The notes under the pieces are model-generated. The model ran no database searches. It was not told where the DNA came from and worked only from the letters and a program-made list of their open reading frames with translations. Of a stretch of 64,000 bases of DNA, positions 35,127 through 43,216 are shown in pieces. Each line of letters opens with the position of its first letter. Within the stretch, counting starts at the first letter, position 1. Both the position numbers and the translations under genes were made by a program. Location: NCBI GenBank assembly GCA_035536915.1, contig DATLNE010000020.1, positions 79,044 to 143,043 of the forward strand, read 5' to 3'. The DNA is from Acidimicrobiales bacterium (GTDB lineage: Bacteria > Actinomycetota > Acidimicrobiia > Acidimicrobiales > JAHWLA01).

Positions 35127-35726
35127 ATGCATTTCGCGGACACGCAGGCGGAGATCCACAAGCTCGTCGTAGGGCCGGTCGACAACAACGTCTTCGTGGT
35201 CCGCTGCAAGCAGACGGGCGACGCGGTGCTGATCGACGCGGCCAACGAGCACGAGAAGCTGCTCGAACTGTGCCGGCGCCTCGGGGTGCGTCGGGTGCTG
35301 GAAACCCACGGGCACTGGGACCACATCCAGGCCGTGCCCGCCGTGCGCGACGCGGGCTACGAGGTGGGCGTCACCGGGGCCGACAGCGAGATGCTGCCCT
35401 CCTACGACTTCGTGCTGGAGGACGACACCGTCATCGAAGTGGGCCGCCTGCGCCTGCGCACCATCGCCACGCCGGGCCACACCCCGGGCTCGATGTGCTT
35501 CCTGCTGGAAGGCTCGCCCGTGCTGCTCAGCGGCGACACGTTGTTCCCTGGCGGCCCCGGCGCCACCAAGTTCCCCGGCGGCGACTTCGACCAGATCATC
35601 GCCTCCATCGACCGCCGCCTGTTCACCCTGGCGCCCGACACCGTCGTGATGCCGGGCCACGGCGACGACACCACCATCGGCACCGAGCGCCCCCACCTGC
35701 AAGCGTGGGTCGAGCGAGGTTGGTGA
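35127..35726 (+). CDS. Metallo-beta-lactamase-fold hydrolase (glyoxalase II-like)
   Basis: A 199-residue MBL-fold hydrolase. The zinc site is THGHWDHIQAV with further His in TPGHTPGSMCF, Asp in LLSGDTLFPG and His in VVMPGHGDDT. Such proteins hydrolyse thioesters or glutathione-like conjugates. ATG at 35127 follows the operator-like palindrome; a longer frame from 35076 would cross the promoter. It is coupled to the small downstream gene by GTGA overlap. Confidence 0.88.
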   Translation: MHFADTQAEIHKLVVGPVDNNVFVVRCKQTGDAVLIDAANEHEKLLELCRRLGVRRVLETHGHWDHIQAVPAVRDAGYEVGVTGADSEMLPSYDFVLEDDTVIEVGRLRLRTIATPGHTPGSMCFLLEGSPVLLSGDTLFPGGPGATKFPGGDFDQIIASIDRRLFTLAPDTVVMPGHGDDTTIGTERPHLQAWVERGW

Positions 35727-35989
35727 ACACCGCCGACCTGCCCGCCACGCCGGTGCGCGACGGGGTCATCCTGGCGACCGACTGGGACGAACGGCCCGAC
35801 CGGCTGCCGCCCGATGCGCTCTACCGCCGCCGCATCGGCTCGTGGCTGCTGTGGCGCACCGGACCGCCCAAGGGCGACGACACCCACTACTACGCCTTCC
35901 ACGCCGACGACCTCGGCAACGTGCGGGAGTTCCCGTTCGAGGACCAGTCCTTCCGCACATGGAAGGAAGGCCTGCGCGACTCGCCGTAG
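35723..35989 (+). CDS. Small conserved protein of unknown function
   Basis: An 88-residue protein starting at GTG 35723 in a GTGA overlap with the hydrolase stop. It is rich in aromatic and charged residues: RRRIGSWLLWRTGPPKGDDT, HYYAFHADDLGNVREFPFED, QSFRTWKEGL. No membrane span or metal site. The coupling suggests a role with the MBL-fold hydrolase. Family not recognised. Confidence 0.65.
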   Translation: MNTADLPATPVRDGVILATDWDERPDRLPPDALYRRRIGSWLLWRTGPPKGDDTHYYAFHADDLGNVREFPFEDQSFRTWKEGLRDSP

Positions 35990-35991
35990 CC

Positions 35992-36192
35992 CTAGCCGAC
36001 GAGCGCCACGACCATGCCGAGGACGACGGGCACGACCAAGGCCAGGACGATGACGATGGCCACCACCCGGGCCAGGCCGCCTTGCCCTCGGCGGCGCCGA
36101 CGGTTGACACCGGTGGCGAAGCGCCCGAACCCCTCGACCTCGCCTGCGGGCGAGTTCGGGTTGTTCTCCAACTCCCAGTCGTCGTCGGGCAT
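35992..36192 (-). CDS. Small single-span membrane protein
   Basis: A 66-residue protein: acidic N-terminus (MPDDDWELENNPNSP), basic stretch NRRRRRGQGG and a C-terminal span VVAIVIVLALVVPVVLGMVV. ATG at 36192 lies 2 bases after the pepF stop with GGGAGG upstream, so it is in the pepF operon. Topology is probably cytosolic N-terminus. Function unknown. Confidence 0.6.
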   Translation of the reverse strand: MPDDDWELENNPNSPAGEVEGFGRFATGVNRRRRRGQGGLARVVAIVIVLALVVPVVLGMVVALVG

Positions 36193-36194
36193 GC

Positions 36195-37970
36195 CTACAG
36201 CCTCCCAGCTTCGAAGGCCGCCGTCTCCGCCGCGTCGACCTGCTGCTCGATAATCGCCAGTCCACCGTCCCAGAAACCGGGGTCGGCCAGGTCGCAGCCC
36301 ACGATCTTGCCGAGGTCCTCGGGCGCCATCGACCCGCCGCTCGACAGCAGGTGGAGGTATCGGGGCACGAAGTCGGACCCCTGCTCCTCGTACTGGCGGT
36401 AGACCGACAGCGCCAGCAACTGCCCGTAGGAATAGGCGTAGACGTAGCCGGGCGTGTTGACGAAGTGCGGGATGTACGACCACCACGACTTGTAGCCCTC
36501 GGTCACCTCCACGGCGTCGCCGAACAGCTCGCGCTGGCTGTCCGCCCACAGCTCGCCGATGCGCTCCACCGACAGCTCACCCTCGGTGCGCCGGGCGTTG
36601 TGGGCCAAGTGCTCGAAGCGGTTCATGGCCGTCTGGCGGAACACCGTGGCGATGGCGCCTTCGATGCTCTGGGCCAACAGCCCCAGCCGCGACTCCGGCG
36701 TCGACGCCGCTTCCAGCAGGCGGCCGAACGTCACCGTCTCGCCGAAGACCGACGCCGTCTCGGCCAGCGTCAGCGGGGTGCCCTGGTGGAACACCCCCTG
36801 CGGCCGCGACAGGTAGGCGTGCAGCCCGTGGCCCAACTCGTGGGCCAGCACCAGGACGTCGGAGCGCCGGGCCGTGTAGTTCAACAGCACGTAGGGATGC
36901 ACCGACGGCACCGTGTACATGCAGAACGCACCGGGCTGCTTGCCCGGGCGGGGCGGGGCGTCGATCCACCGGCGGTCGAAAAAGTCGCTCGCCACCGACG
37001 CCAACTCAGGCGAGAACGAGGCATACGAATCGAGCACGATGCGGCGGGCGTCGTCCCACTCCACCCGCTCGTCCTCGCCCACCACCGACGCGGAACGGTC
37101 GTAGTCGGCCAGCCGGTCGAGCCCGAGCAAGCGGGCCTTCAACCGGTACCAGCGCTGGGGCAGGTCGTAGCGGTTGCGCACCGACGACACCAGCGCCTCG
37201 ACCGACTCGTCGGACGCTTCGTTGGCCAGGTTCCGCGACGCCAACCAGTGGCCGTAGTGGCGCAGGCGGTCGTCGACGGCCTTGTCGAGCAGCAGCGTGT
37301 TGAAGATGAAGGCCCGGGTGCGCAGGCCCGGTGCCAGCCCGGCGGTCACGCCCTCGGCGGCCGCCTTGCGCACCGAGCGGTCGTTCGACGTCAGCCGGCT
37401 CAGCGCTTCTTCGAGGCCGATTACCTCGCCGTCGACGGGGATCTCCAGCGACGAGAGAAGCTCGCCGAACAAGCGGGCCCAGGCGCTGGCCCCGCTGACC
37501 GACTTCTCGCTGAGCACTCGCTCCTCGGGCTCCGACAGCAGGTGCTCGCGGTAGCGGCGGGCGTTCTCCAAGTGGTGGCGGGCGAACTCAAGCCCCGGCG
37601 ACTCCAGCAACGCGCCGGCCTGTTCGTCGGACAGCGCCGCCCACTCGATGTCGAAGAAGATGAGCTTGGTCGTCACCGCCGTGCCCCGTTCCTGCACGTG
37701 CTGCATGCGGGCGCCGTTGGCCGGATCGGTGGTGTCGGCGGCGAAGCGCAGGTAGGCGTACGAGCCCGCCCGCTCCAGCAACTCGTGCACCGCGGCCAAG
37801 TCGTCGACGAAGGCCACGAAGGCCTCGGCGTCCATGCCCGCAAGGGCGCCGCGCTGCGAGGCCATGGCCTCGGCGCGGGCGTCGGCTTCGTCGAGGAAGC
37901 GGTCGACGGCGTCCTCGCCGCCTCCGTCGAGCAGGTCGGAGAGGTCCCAGGCGACGTCGGTGGCGCTCAT
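36195..37970 (-). CDS. pepF: Oligoendopeptidase F (M3 metallopeptidase)
   Basis: A 591-residue M3B peptidase that degrades short peptides in the cytosol. The zinc motif is LVLAHELGHGLHAYLSR (HELGH), followed by the third ligand region TLAETASVFGETVTF. Other family parts include YTVPSVHPYVLLNYT and the C-terminal TPGYVYAYSYGQLLALSVY. ATG at 37970 overlaps the stop of the debranching-like gene (ATGA). Length is typical for PepF. Confidence 0.94.
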   Translation of the reverse strand: MSATDVAWDLSDLLDGGGEDAVDRFLDEADARAEAMASQRGALAGMDAEAFVAFVDDLAAVHELLERAGSYAYLRFAADTTDPANGARMQHVQERGTAVTTKLIFFDIEWAALSDEQAGALLESPGLEFARHHLENARRYREHLLSEPEERVLSEKSVSGASAWARLFGELLSSLEIPVDGEVIGLEEALSRLTSNDRSVRKAAAEGVTAGLAPGLRTRAFIFNTLLLDKAVDDRLRHYGHWLASRNLANEASDESVEALVSSVRNRYDLPQRWYRLKARLLGLDRLADYDRSASVVGEDERVEWDDARRIVLDSYASFSPELASVASDFFDRRWIDAPPRPGKQPGAFCMYTVPSVHPYVLLNYTARRSDVLVLAHELGHGLHAYLSRPQGVFHQGTPLTLAETASVFGETVTFGRLLEAASTPESRLGLLAQSIEGAIATVFRQTAMNRFEHLAHNARRTEGELSVERIGELWADSQRELFGDAVEVTEGYKSWWSYIPHFVNTPGYVYAYSYGQLLALSVYRQYEEQGSDFVPRYLHLLSSGGSMAPEDLGKIVGCDLADPGFWDGGLAIIEQQVDAAETAAFEAGRL

Positions 37971-40105
37971 GCCGCGGTCATGGGGTCGCGGGGCACGGAG
38001 ATGAGTTCGAGTTCAGGAGGCAAGCCTTCCACCTTCACATTCGTGTCGGAGACTTCGACGGTCACGCGCCGGCCGGCCAGCGGGATGCGGTCGACGCGCA
38101 GGTACTCGATGCCCTCGGGCAGGACGGGCGACAGCCACACCTTGCCGTGGGGCACCCACGGGTCGAGGCGCAGCAGCGTGCGCAGGAACAGCAACGGCGA
38201 GGCGGCCGCCCACGCTTGCGGGGAGCACGAGGTCGGATAGCTGACGACCGAGGGGAACTCGTCGCGGTCGAGGCCGCTGAACAACTCGGGCAGCCGACCG
38301 CCTTGGCTCAGCGCGGCATCGAGCATGGCGGTGATGACGCGCTGGGCCTCTTCCACGAAGCCGTAACGCATGAGGCCCGAGGCGATGATGGCGTTGTCGT
38401 GGGGCCACACCGACCCGCAGTGGTAACTGATCGGGTTGTAGCCGTGCATCGACGCCCCGAGCGTGCGGATGCCCCACCCGCTGAACATGTCGCGGCTCAG
38501 CAAGCGCTCGGCCACCATCGGTGCCTTGTCCTCGTCGACGATGCCCGTCCAGAGGCAGTGGCCCATGTTCGACGCCAACGAGTCGACGGGCCGCTTGTCG
38601 GCGTCGAGCCCGAGGGCGAACCAGCCCTTGTCCTCCAACCAGAAGTCGCGGTTGAAGGCCCGCTTCAACTCCGCCGCCTTGGTGCGGAAGCGCTCGGCCG
38701 TGGCGGGGTCGCCTGCCTCGGCGGCGAAGTGGGCCCGGGCCAGGTAGGCGCCGTACACGTAGCCCTGCACCTCGCACAGGGCGAGCGGGGTGCGAGCCAG
38801 GTCGCCGTTGGCGAAGCGCACGCCGTCCCAGGAGTCCTTCCACCCTTGGTTGACCAGGCCGCGGTCGGTGGCCCGCTGGTACTCGACGTACCCGTCGCCG
38901 TCGCGGTCGCCGAACTCCTCGATCCAGGCCATGGCCCGATCGGCGTGCGGCAGCAGTTGGTCGACCACCTCGGCGGCCAAGCCCCAGCGCCGCAGCTCGC
39001 CCAGCAGCATGACGAACAGCGGCGTGGCATCCGCGGTGCCGTAGTAGACGCGGCCGCCGCCCAACGACAGCGAGGCGGCGTCGCCGAAGCGCATCTCGTG
39101 GAGGATGCGGCCGGGCTCTTCGTCGTTGCGGGGGTCGACGTCTTCGCCCTGGAAACGGGCGAGCGTCTGCAGCACGCCGAGGGCGAGCTCGGGATCGACG
39201 AGCAGCGCCATCCACGACGTGATGAGCGAGTCGCGCCCGAAGAGCGTCATGAACCACGGCGCGCCTGCGGCGATCACGGCGCGCTCGGGGTAGTCGGGGT
39301 CGAAGATGCGCAGGGCGCCGAGGTCCTCGGCGCTGCGGGCGGTGACGGTGCGCAGGCCGTCGTGGTCGGTGTCGACCAACGGGATCTGGCGGCGCCACTT
39401 GGCCAAGCGCTCGACGGGGGTGGCCCGTTCCACCGGTTCGCCGCAGCGGTAGCGGGGCTCGATCTCTTCGCCGTCGATCGACGGGGTGAGCTGGACGCAC
39501 GTCGACCACTGGCCCTTGGGCGGGACGATGATCTCGAACACCGCGAGGTCGCCGCTCAGTTGCGCGGGCTGGCTGAACTGCACCCGCGCCCCCCGGCGCG
39601 AGGAGCCGTAGCGGTGGGCGAAGACGAACTGCCCGTCGGCCAGTTCGGTGGTGCGGGCGCCGACGGCTTGGGGCCTGCCTTCCTTGACCTCGAACAGCCC
39701 GGCGAAGTCGGCCTGCACGACGAGCTCGACAAGGCAGAAGGCGGGCTCGTCGCCGAAGTTGCGCAGCACGACGTCCTCGCGCATGCCCCGGCCGATGTAG
39801 CGGTAGCGGAAGACCATCAGCGTGCTGTCGGCTTGCCCCGGGCGAGGGCGGGTGCGCGACACGAAGACGGCCGAGAACGGTTCGGGCGTCTCTGCGGCCA
39901 GGGGCTCGGGCGGCTGGCCGTTGATGCGCAGTTCCAGTTGCGACAGGAAGCGGGTGTCGCGGAAGAACAGCCCTTGCGGCGAGCCGGGCACGATGTCGCC
40001 CGAGCGGCCGGAGATGGCGAAGGCCGAGCCCTCCACCAACGTGACCGTGCCGCCGGGCTGCCCCAGCGGTGCGCTCTCCCCTGCGAACGTCCACGGATCC
40101 GCCAC
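37967..40105 (-). CDS. Glycogen debranching-like amylo-alpha-1,6-glucosidase family protein
   Basis: A 712-residue protein with an N-terminal beta-domain of the glycogen-debranching N-terminal type (GLFFRDTRFLSQLELRINGQ) and a C-terminal (alpha/alpha)6 glycosidase-like domain: GAPWFMTLFGRDSLITSWMA, GYVEYQRATDRGLVNQGWKDS, VYGAYLARAHFAAEAGD and YHCGSVWPHDNAIIASGL. It may trim branched glucans or a related polyol-linked sugar. GTG at 40105 follows a TAAGGT -10 by 9 bases. A repeated hairpin lies 22 bases upstream. It is coupled to pepF, a pairing without clear logic. Confidence 0.85.
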   Translation of the reverse strand: MADPWTFAGESAPLGQPGGTVTLVEGSAFAISGRSGDIVPGSPQGLFFRDTRFLSQLELRINGQPPEPLAAETPEPFSAVFVSRTRPRPGQADSTLMVFRYRYIGRGMREDVVLRNFGDEPAFCLVELVVQADFAGLFEVKEGRPQAVGARTTELADGQFVFAHRYGSSRRGARVQFSQPAQLSGDLAVFEIIVPPKGQWSTCVQLTPSIDGEEIEPRYRCGEPVERATPVERLAKWRRQIPLVDTDHDGLRTVTARSAEDLGALRIFDPDYPERAVIAAGAPWFMTLFGRDSLITSWMALLVDPELALGVLQTLARFQGEDVDPRNDEEPGRILHEMRFGDAASLSLGGGRVYYGTADATPLFVMLLGELRRWGLAAEVVDQLLPHADRAMAWIEEFGDRDGDGYVEYQRATDRGLVNQGWKDSWDGVRFANGDLARTPLALCEVQGYVYGAYLARAHFAAEAGDPATAERFRTKAAELKRAFNRDFWLEDKGWFALGLDADKRPVDSLASNMGHCLWTGIVDEDKAPMVAERLLSRDMFSGWGIRTLGASMHGYNPISYHCGSVWPHDNAIIASGLMRYGFVEEAQRVITAMLDAALSQGGRLPELFSGLDRDEFPSVVSYPTSCSPQAWAAASPLLFLRTLLRLDPWVPHGKVWLSPVLPEGIEYLRVDRIPLAGRRVTVEVSDTNVKVEGLPPELELISVPRDPMTAA

Positions 40106-40127
40106 TGCCGCGGAACCTTACTGCCCT

Positions 40128-40174
40128 GTCCCGAGTACATAGCGTGCGGCTCCGGCACGCTATGTACTCGGGAC
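40128..40174. repeat. Repeated palindromic element, copy 2
   Basis: Perfect 20-base arms (40128-40147 and 40155-40174) around a 7-base loop. It shares 12-16 bases per arm (CGAGTACATAGC and GCTATGTACTCGGGAC) with the element at 33898, but the inner stem is different. It lies in the divergent gap between the debranching-like gene and the cytochrome b-like gene, so a simple terminator role does not fit. Confidence 0.75.
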
Positions 40175-40197
40175 GCGGGGTGGGCAAGGATGCGGGG

Positions 40198-40704
40198 ATG
40201 CGGGAGGTGGAGGACGGGGTCGACATCACCATCCGGGTGGCCTTTGCGTTGGTGGCCATGCTGCTCGCCGTGCTCCTTCTCACCGGGGTGTGGCTGACGT
40301 TCAACTACCGGCCCGGCGTGTCCGAGCCGCTCCGCACCGCCCACCGCCTCGCCGCATTCGCCGTGGTCCCCGTGGGGTTGCTGGTGCCCGCGGCGGTGGT
40401 GGTGCGCAAGCGAGGCGTCGGCATCGTCGTGGCCGTGGCGTTCTTCGCCGGCTTGGTGGCGGCGTCGTTCACGGGCTACCTGCTGCCCTGGGACCAACTG
40501 GGCCTGTGGGCGGTCACCGTGGGCCGACCAATGGCCGGCGTCCTACACCCGTTCGACGAGACCGTTCGTTTCGTCATCATCGGCGGGGCCGAGATCAGCA
40601 CCGCCCTGTACTGCATGTGGGTGATCGTCCACCTGGCGCTGCTGCCGCTGGTGCTGCTGGCCACGGGCGGCTTTCTCGTCCAGAGATTTCTCCTACGGCC
40701 GTAG
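40198..40704 (+). CDS. Cytochrome b N-terminal-like membrane protein
   Basis: A 168-residue protein with four hydrophobic spans. GYLLPWDQLGLWAVTVG is the cytochrome b/QcrB signature between spans two and three, and His residues in TAHRLAAFAVVPVG and VIVHLALLPLVLLA lie where heme is held. It is much shorter than QcrB and lacks the quinone PEWY region, so it is a stand-alone heme-binding domain or diverged relative. ATG at 40198 gives the best start. Its last bases overlap the suf operator; no bc1 partner is nearby. Confidence 0.75.
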   Translation: MREVEDGVDITIRVAFALVAMLLAVLLLTGVWLTFNYRPGVSEPLRTAHRLAAFAVVPVGLLVPAAVVVRKRGVGIVVAVAFFAGLVAASFTGYLLPWDQLGLWAVTVGRPMAGVLHPFDETVRFVIIGGAEISTALYCMWVIVHLALLPLVLLATGGFLVQRFLLRP

Positions 40705-40711
40705 GGGAAAT
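40686..40711 (+). promoter_or_regulatory. Large palindrome upstream of sufC, candidate Suf operator
   Basis: A 26-base palindrome with one mismatch pair: ATTTC and GAAAT flank a perfect 14-base core CCTACGGCCGTAGG (40692-40705). It abuts the TACAAT -10 (40711-40716) of sufC. The left half ATTTCTCCTACG recurs at 56807-56818 upstream of sufB, the other suf locus. A shared Fe-S-responsive repressor (SufR-like) is the simplest reading. Confidence 0.65.
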
Positions 40712-40722
40712 ACAATGAACTC

Positions 40723-41469
40723 GTGACGACGCCTGTGTTCCAGATCGACGGCCTCCGCGTGCAGGTGGAGGGCACCGAGATCCTCAAGGGCGTCGACCTG
40801 ACCGTGCTGCCCGGCGAGGTGCACGCGCTCATGGGCCCCAACGGGTCGGGCAAGTCGACCCTGGCCAACACCATCCTCGGCAACGGCGACTACGAAGTCA
40901 CCGCCGGGCGCATCCTGTTCAAGGGCGAGGACATCACCGACTGGCCTCCCGACGTGCGGGGCAAGGCAGGCCTTTTCCTCGCCTTCCAGTACCCCGAGGA
41001 GATCCCCGGCGTGCCTGTGGTGCAGTTCCTGCGCCAAGCGCTGGGCGCCCGCAAGGGCATGGACGACCTGTCGGTGCTCGAGACCCGCATGGCGATCATG
41101 GAGTGGATGAAGAAGCTGGAGATGGACCCCAGCTTCGGCGACCGCTACCTCAACGAGGGCTTCTCGGGCGGCGAGAAAAAGCGCAACGAGATCCTGCAGA
41201 TGGCCATCCTCGAACCCGACATGGCCGTGCTCGACGAGACCGACTCCGGCCTCGACATCGACGCCCTGCGCATCGTGGCCCGCGGCGTGCAGCAGGTGCG
41301 CAGCGAGCGTCCCGACTTGGGCGTGCTGCTCATCACCCACTATCAACGGATCCTCGACGAGCTGACTCCCGACCGGGTGCACATCCTCGTCGACGGCCGC
41401 ATCGTCGACAGCGGCGGCCCCGAGCTCGCCCGCAAGCTGGAGGAAGAGGGGTACGACGCATGGCGGTGA
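40723..41469 (+). CDS. sufC: SufC ATPase of Fe-S cluster assembly, first copy
   Basis: A 248-residue ABC-type ATPase that works with SufB and SufD to assemble Fe-S clusters. Walker A is GPNGSGKSTL, the SufC-specific LAFQYPEEIPGV, signature FSGGEKKRNEILQMA and Walker B MAVLDETDSGLDIDAL are clear. GTG at 40723 follows TACAAT by 6 bases, giving a leaderless message. It heads sufC-sufS-sufU. A second SufC lies at 49686-50462; whether both serve the single SufB/SufD pair is open. Confidence 0.94.
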   Translation: MTTPVFQIDGLRVQVEGTEILKGVDLTVLPGEVHALMGPNGSGKSTLANTILGNGDYEVTAGRILFKGEDITDWPPDVRGKAGLFLAFQYPEEIPGVPVVQFLRQALGARKGMDDLSVLETRMAIMEWMKKLEMDPSFGDRYLNEGFSGGEKKRNEILQMAILEPDMAVLDETDSGLDIDALRIVARGVQQVRSERPDLGVLLITHYQRILDELTPDRVHILVDGRIVDSGGPELARKLEEEGYDAWR

Positions 41470-42692
41470 TCGACACCGAACTGGTCAAGAAGGACTTCCC
41501 GATCCTCGACCGTCAGGTCCACGGACACCGCGTCGTCTTCCTCGACTCGGCCGCCTCGTCGCAGAAGCCCTCGTCGGTGCTCGACGCCATGCACCGCTAC
41601 TACGAGACGACGCACGCCAACGTGCACCGCGGCGTCTACACCATGGCCGAGGAAGCGACCCAGGCCTACGAGGGCAATCGCCGCAAGATCGCCCGCTTCG
41701 TGGGGGCGACGAACGAGCGCGAGATCATCTTCACCAAGAACGCCACCGAGGCCATCAACCTGGTGGCGCACTCGTGGGGCCGGGCCAACCTGCGCGAGGG
41801 CGACGCCGTCCTGCTCAGCGAGATCGAGCACCACGCCAACCTGGTGCCCTGGCTCATGCTCAAGGAAGAGCGCGGCATCGAGCTGCGCTACCTGCCCATG
41901 GCCGACGACGGCAACCTCGACCTGACCGACCTCGCCCGCCTGGTCGACGGCGTGAAGCTGGTCAGCATCACCGCGCTGTCGAACGTGCTCGGCACCATCC
42001 CGCCGGTGCGGCGCATCGCCGATGCCGCCCACGCCGTCGGCGCCTTGGTGTGCATGGACGGCAGCCAGTACGTGCCCCACATGGCCACCGACGTGCACGA
42101 GTTGGGCGCCGACTTCTTCGCCTTCACCGGCCACAAGATGCTCGGCCCCACCGGCATCGGCGTGTTGTGGGCGCGCGAGGAACTGCTCGAAGCCATGCCC
42201 CCGTTCCTGGGCGGCGGCGACATGATCCGCGACGTGCGCCTCGACGGGTTCACCCCCAACGACATCCCGTGGAAGTTCGAAGCGGGCACCCCGCCCATCG
42301 CCGAGGTCATCGGCCTCGGCGCGGCCGTCGACTACCTCAACACCTTGGGCATGCAGGCGGTGCGTGAGCACGAGATCGAGCTGACCGCCTACGCCATGCG
42401 TTCACTCAAGGGGCGTTACGGCGACGACATCGTCATCTACGGCCCGTCGGAGCCCGCAGGGCGCGGCGGCGTGCTGAGCTTCGGCTTCAAGGGCATCCAC
42501 CCGCACGACATCTCGCAGGTGCTCGACCAGCGCGGCGTGTGCGTGCGGGCGGGCCACCACTGCGCCAAGCCGCTGATGCGACGGCTGGGCATCGGCGCCA
42601 CCGCCCGAGCTTCGTTCTACGTCTACAACGACGAGTCCGACGTCGACGCCCTCACCGAGGCCCTCGACTCCGCCTCCGACCTGTTCCTCTAG
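41460..42692 (+). CDS. sufS: Cysteine desulfurase SufS
   Basis: A 410-residue PLP enzyme that takes sulfur from cysteine for Fe-S assembly. PLP Lys226 is in FAFTGHKMLGPTG and the persulfide Cys in VRAGHHCAKPLM; YLDSAAS-like start (VFLDSAASSQKP) fits. The pocket motif usually DGAQ reads DGSQ. ATG at 41460 overlaps sufC by 10 bases; GTG at 41466 is an alternative in GTGA overlap. It acts with SufU. Confidence 0.95.
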   Translation: MAVIDTELVKKDFPILDRQVHGHRVVFLDSAASSQKPSSVLDAMHRYYETTHANVHRGVYTMAEEATQAYEGNRRKIARFVGATNEREIIFTKNATEAINLVAHSWGRANLREGDAVLLSEIEHHANLVPWLMLKEERGIELRYLPMADDGNLDLTDLARLVDGVKLVSITALSNVLGTIPPVRRIADAAHAVGALVCMDGSQYVPHMATDVHELGADFFAFTGHKMLGPTGIGVLWAREELLEAMPPFLGGGDMIRDVRLDGFTPNDIPWKFEAGTPPIAEVIGLGAAVDYLNTLGMQAVREHEIELTAYAMRSLKGRYGDDIVIYGPSEPAGRGGVLSFGFKGIHPHDISQVLDQRGVCVRAGHHCAKPLMRRLGIGATARASFYVYNDESDVDALTEALDSASDLFL

Positions 42693-42703
42693 GAGTCAGC
42701 CGC

Positions 42704-43189
42704 ATGCCCGGACTGGAAGACCTCTACCGCGAGATCATCCTCGACCACTACCGCAGCCCCCGGAACCGGGGCGACCTGCCCACCCCGCCCGCCCACCGGG
42801 TCGAGGGGTTCAACCCGCTGTGCGGCGACGAGATCGTCCTCTACCTCGACGTCGCCGACGGCACGGTCACCGACCTCAAGATCGGCGGGCAGGGCTGTTC
42901 GATCAGCCAGTCGTCGGCCTCGATGATGTCGTCCGCGGTGAAGGGCAAGAGTGTCGAGGAGGCCCGGGCGCTGATCCGGGCCTTCAAGGGGATGATGTCG
43001 ATCCACGAGCAGCGCCTCGACGGCGACGGCGCCGCCGAGCCCGAGCCGGCCGAGGCTGCCGAGGTGAAGCTGGGCGACCTGGAAGCGCTGCAAGGCGTGG
43101 TCAAGTTCCCGGTGCGCATCAAGTGCGCCACCTTGTCGTGGAACACGCTGGCCCAGGGCCTCGACGAGACGGAAACCACCTCGGCATAA
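42704..43189 (+). CDS. sufU: SufU sulfur relay protein (IscU-like)
   Basis: A 161-residue SufU, which accepts sulfur from SufS. The zinc ligands are visible: C40 in NPLCGDE with D42, C65 in GQGCSIS, and C141 in KCATLSW. The SufU-specific insertion separates the second and third Cys. ATG at 42704 has AGGAG upstream and lies 11 bases after sufS. Completes the first suf operon. Confidence 0.94.
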   Translation: MPGLEDLYREIILDHYRSPRNRGDLPTPPAHRVEGFNPLCGDEIVLYLDVADGTVTDLKIGGQGCSISQSSASMMSSAVKGKSVEEARALIRAFKGMMSIHEQRLDGDGAAEPEPAEAAEVKLGDLEALQGVVKFPVRIKCATLSWNTLAQGLDETETTSA

Positions 43190-43216
43190 CTTCGGGGGCG
43201 CCGTAACCTCGTCCGG

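Noticed and set aside
38147-40297. 716-codon plus-strand frame
   Set aside because: Shadow of the debranching-like gene; its translation is Ala/Arg/Val/Asp-rich with no domain and runs through the repeated hairpin.
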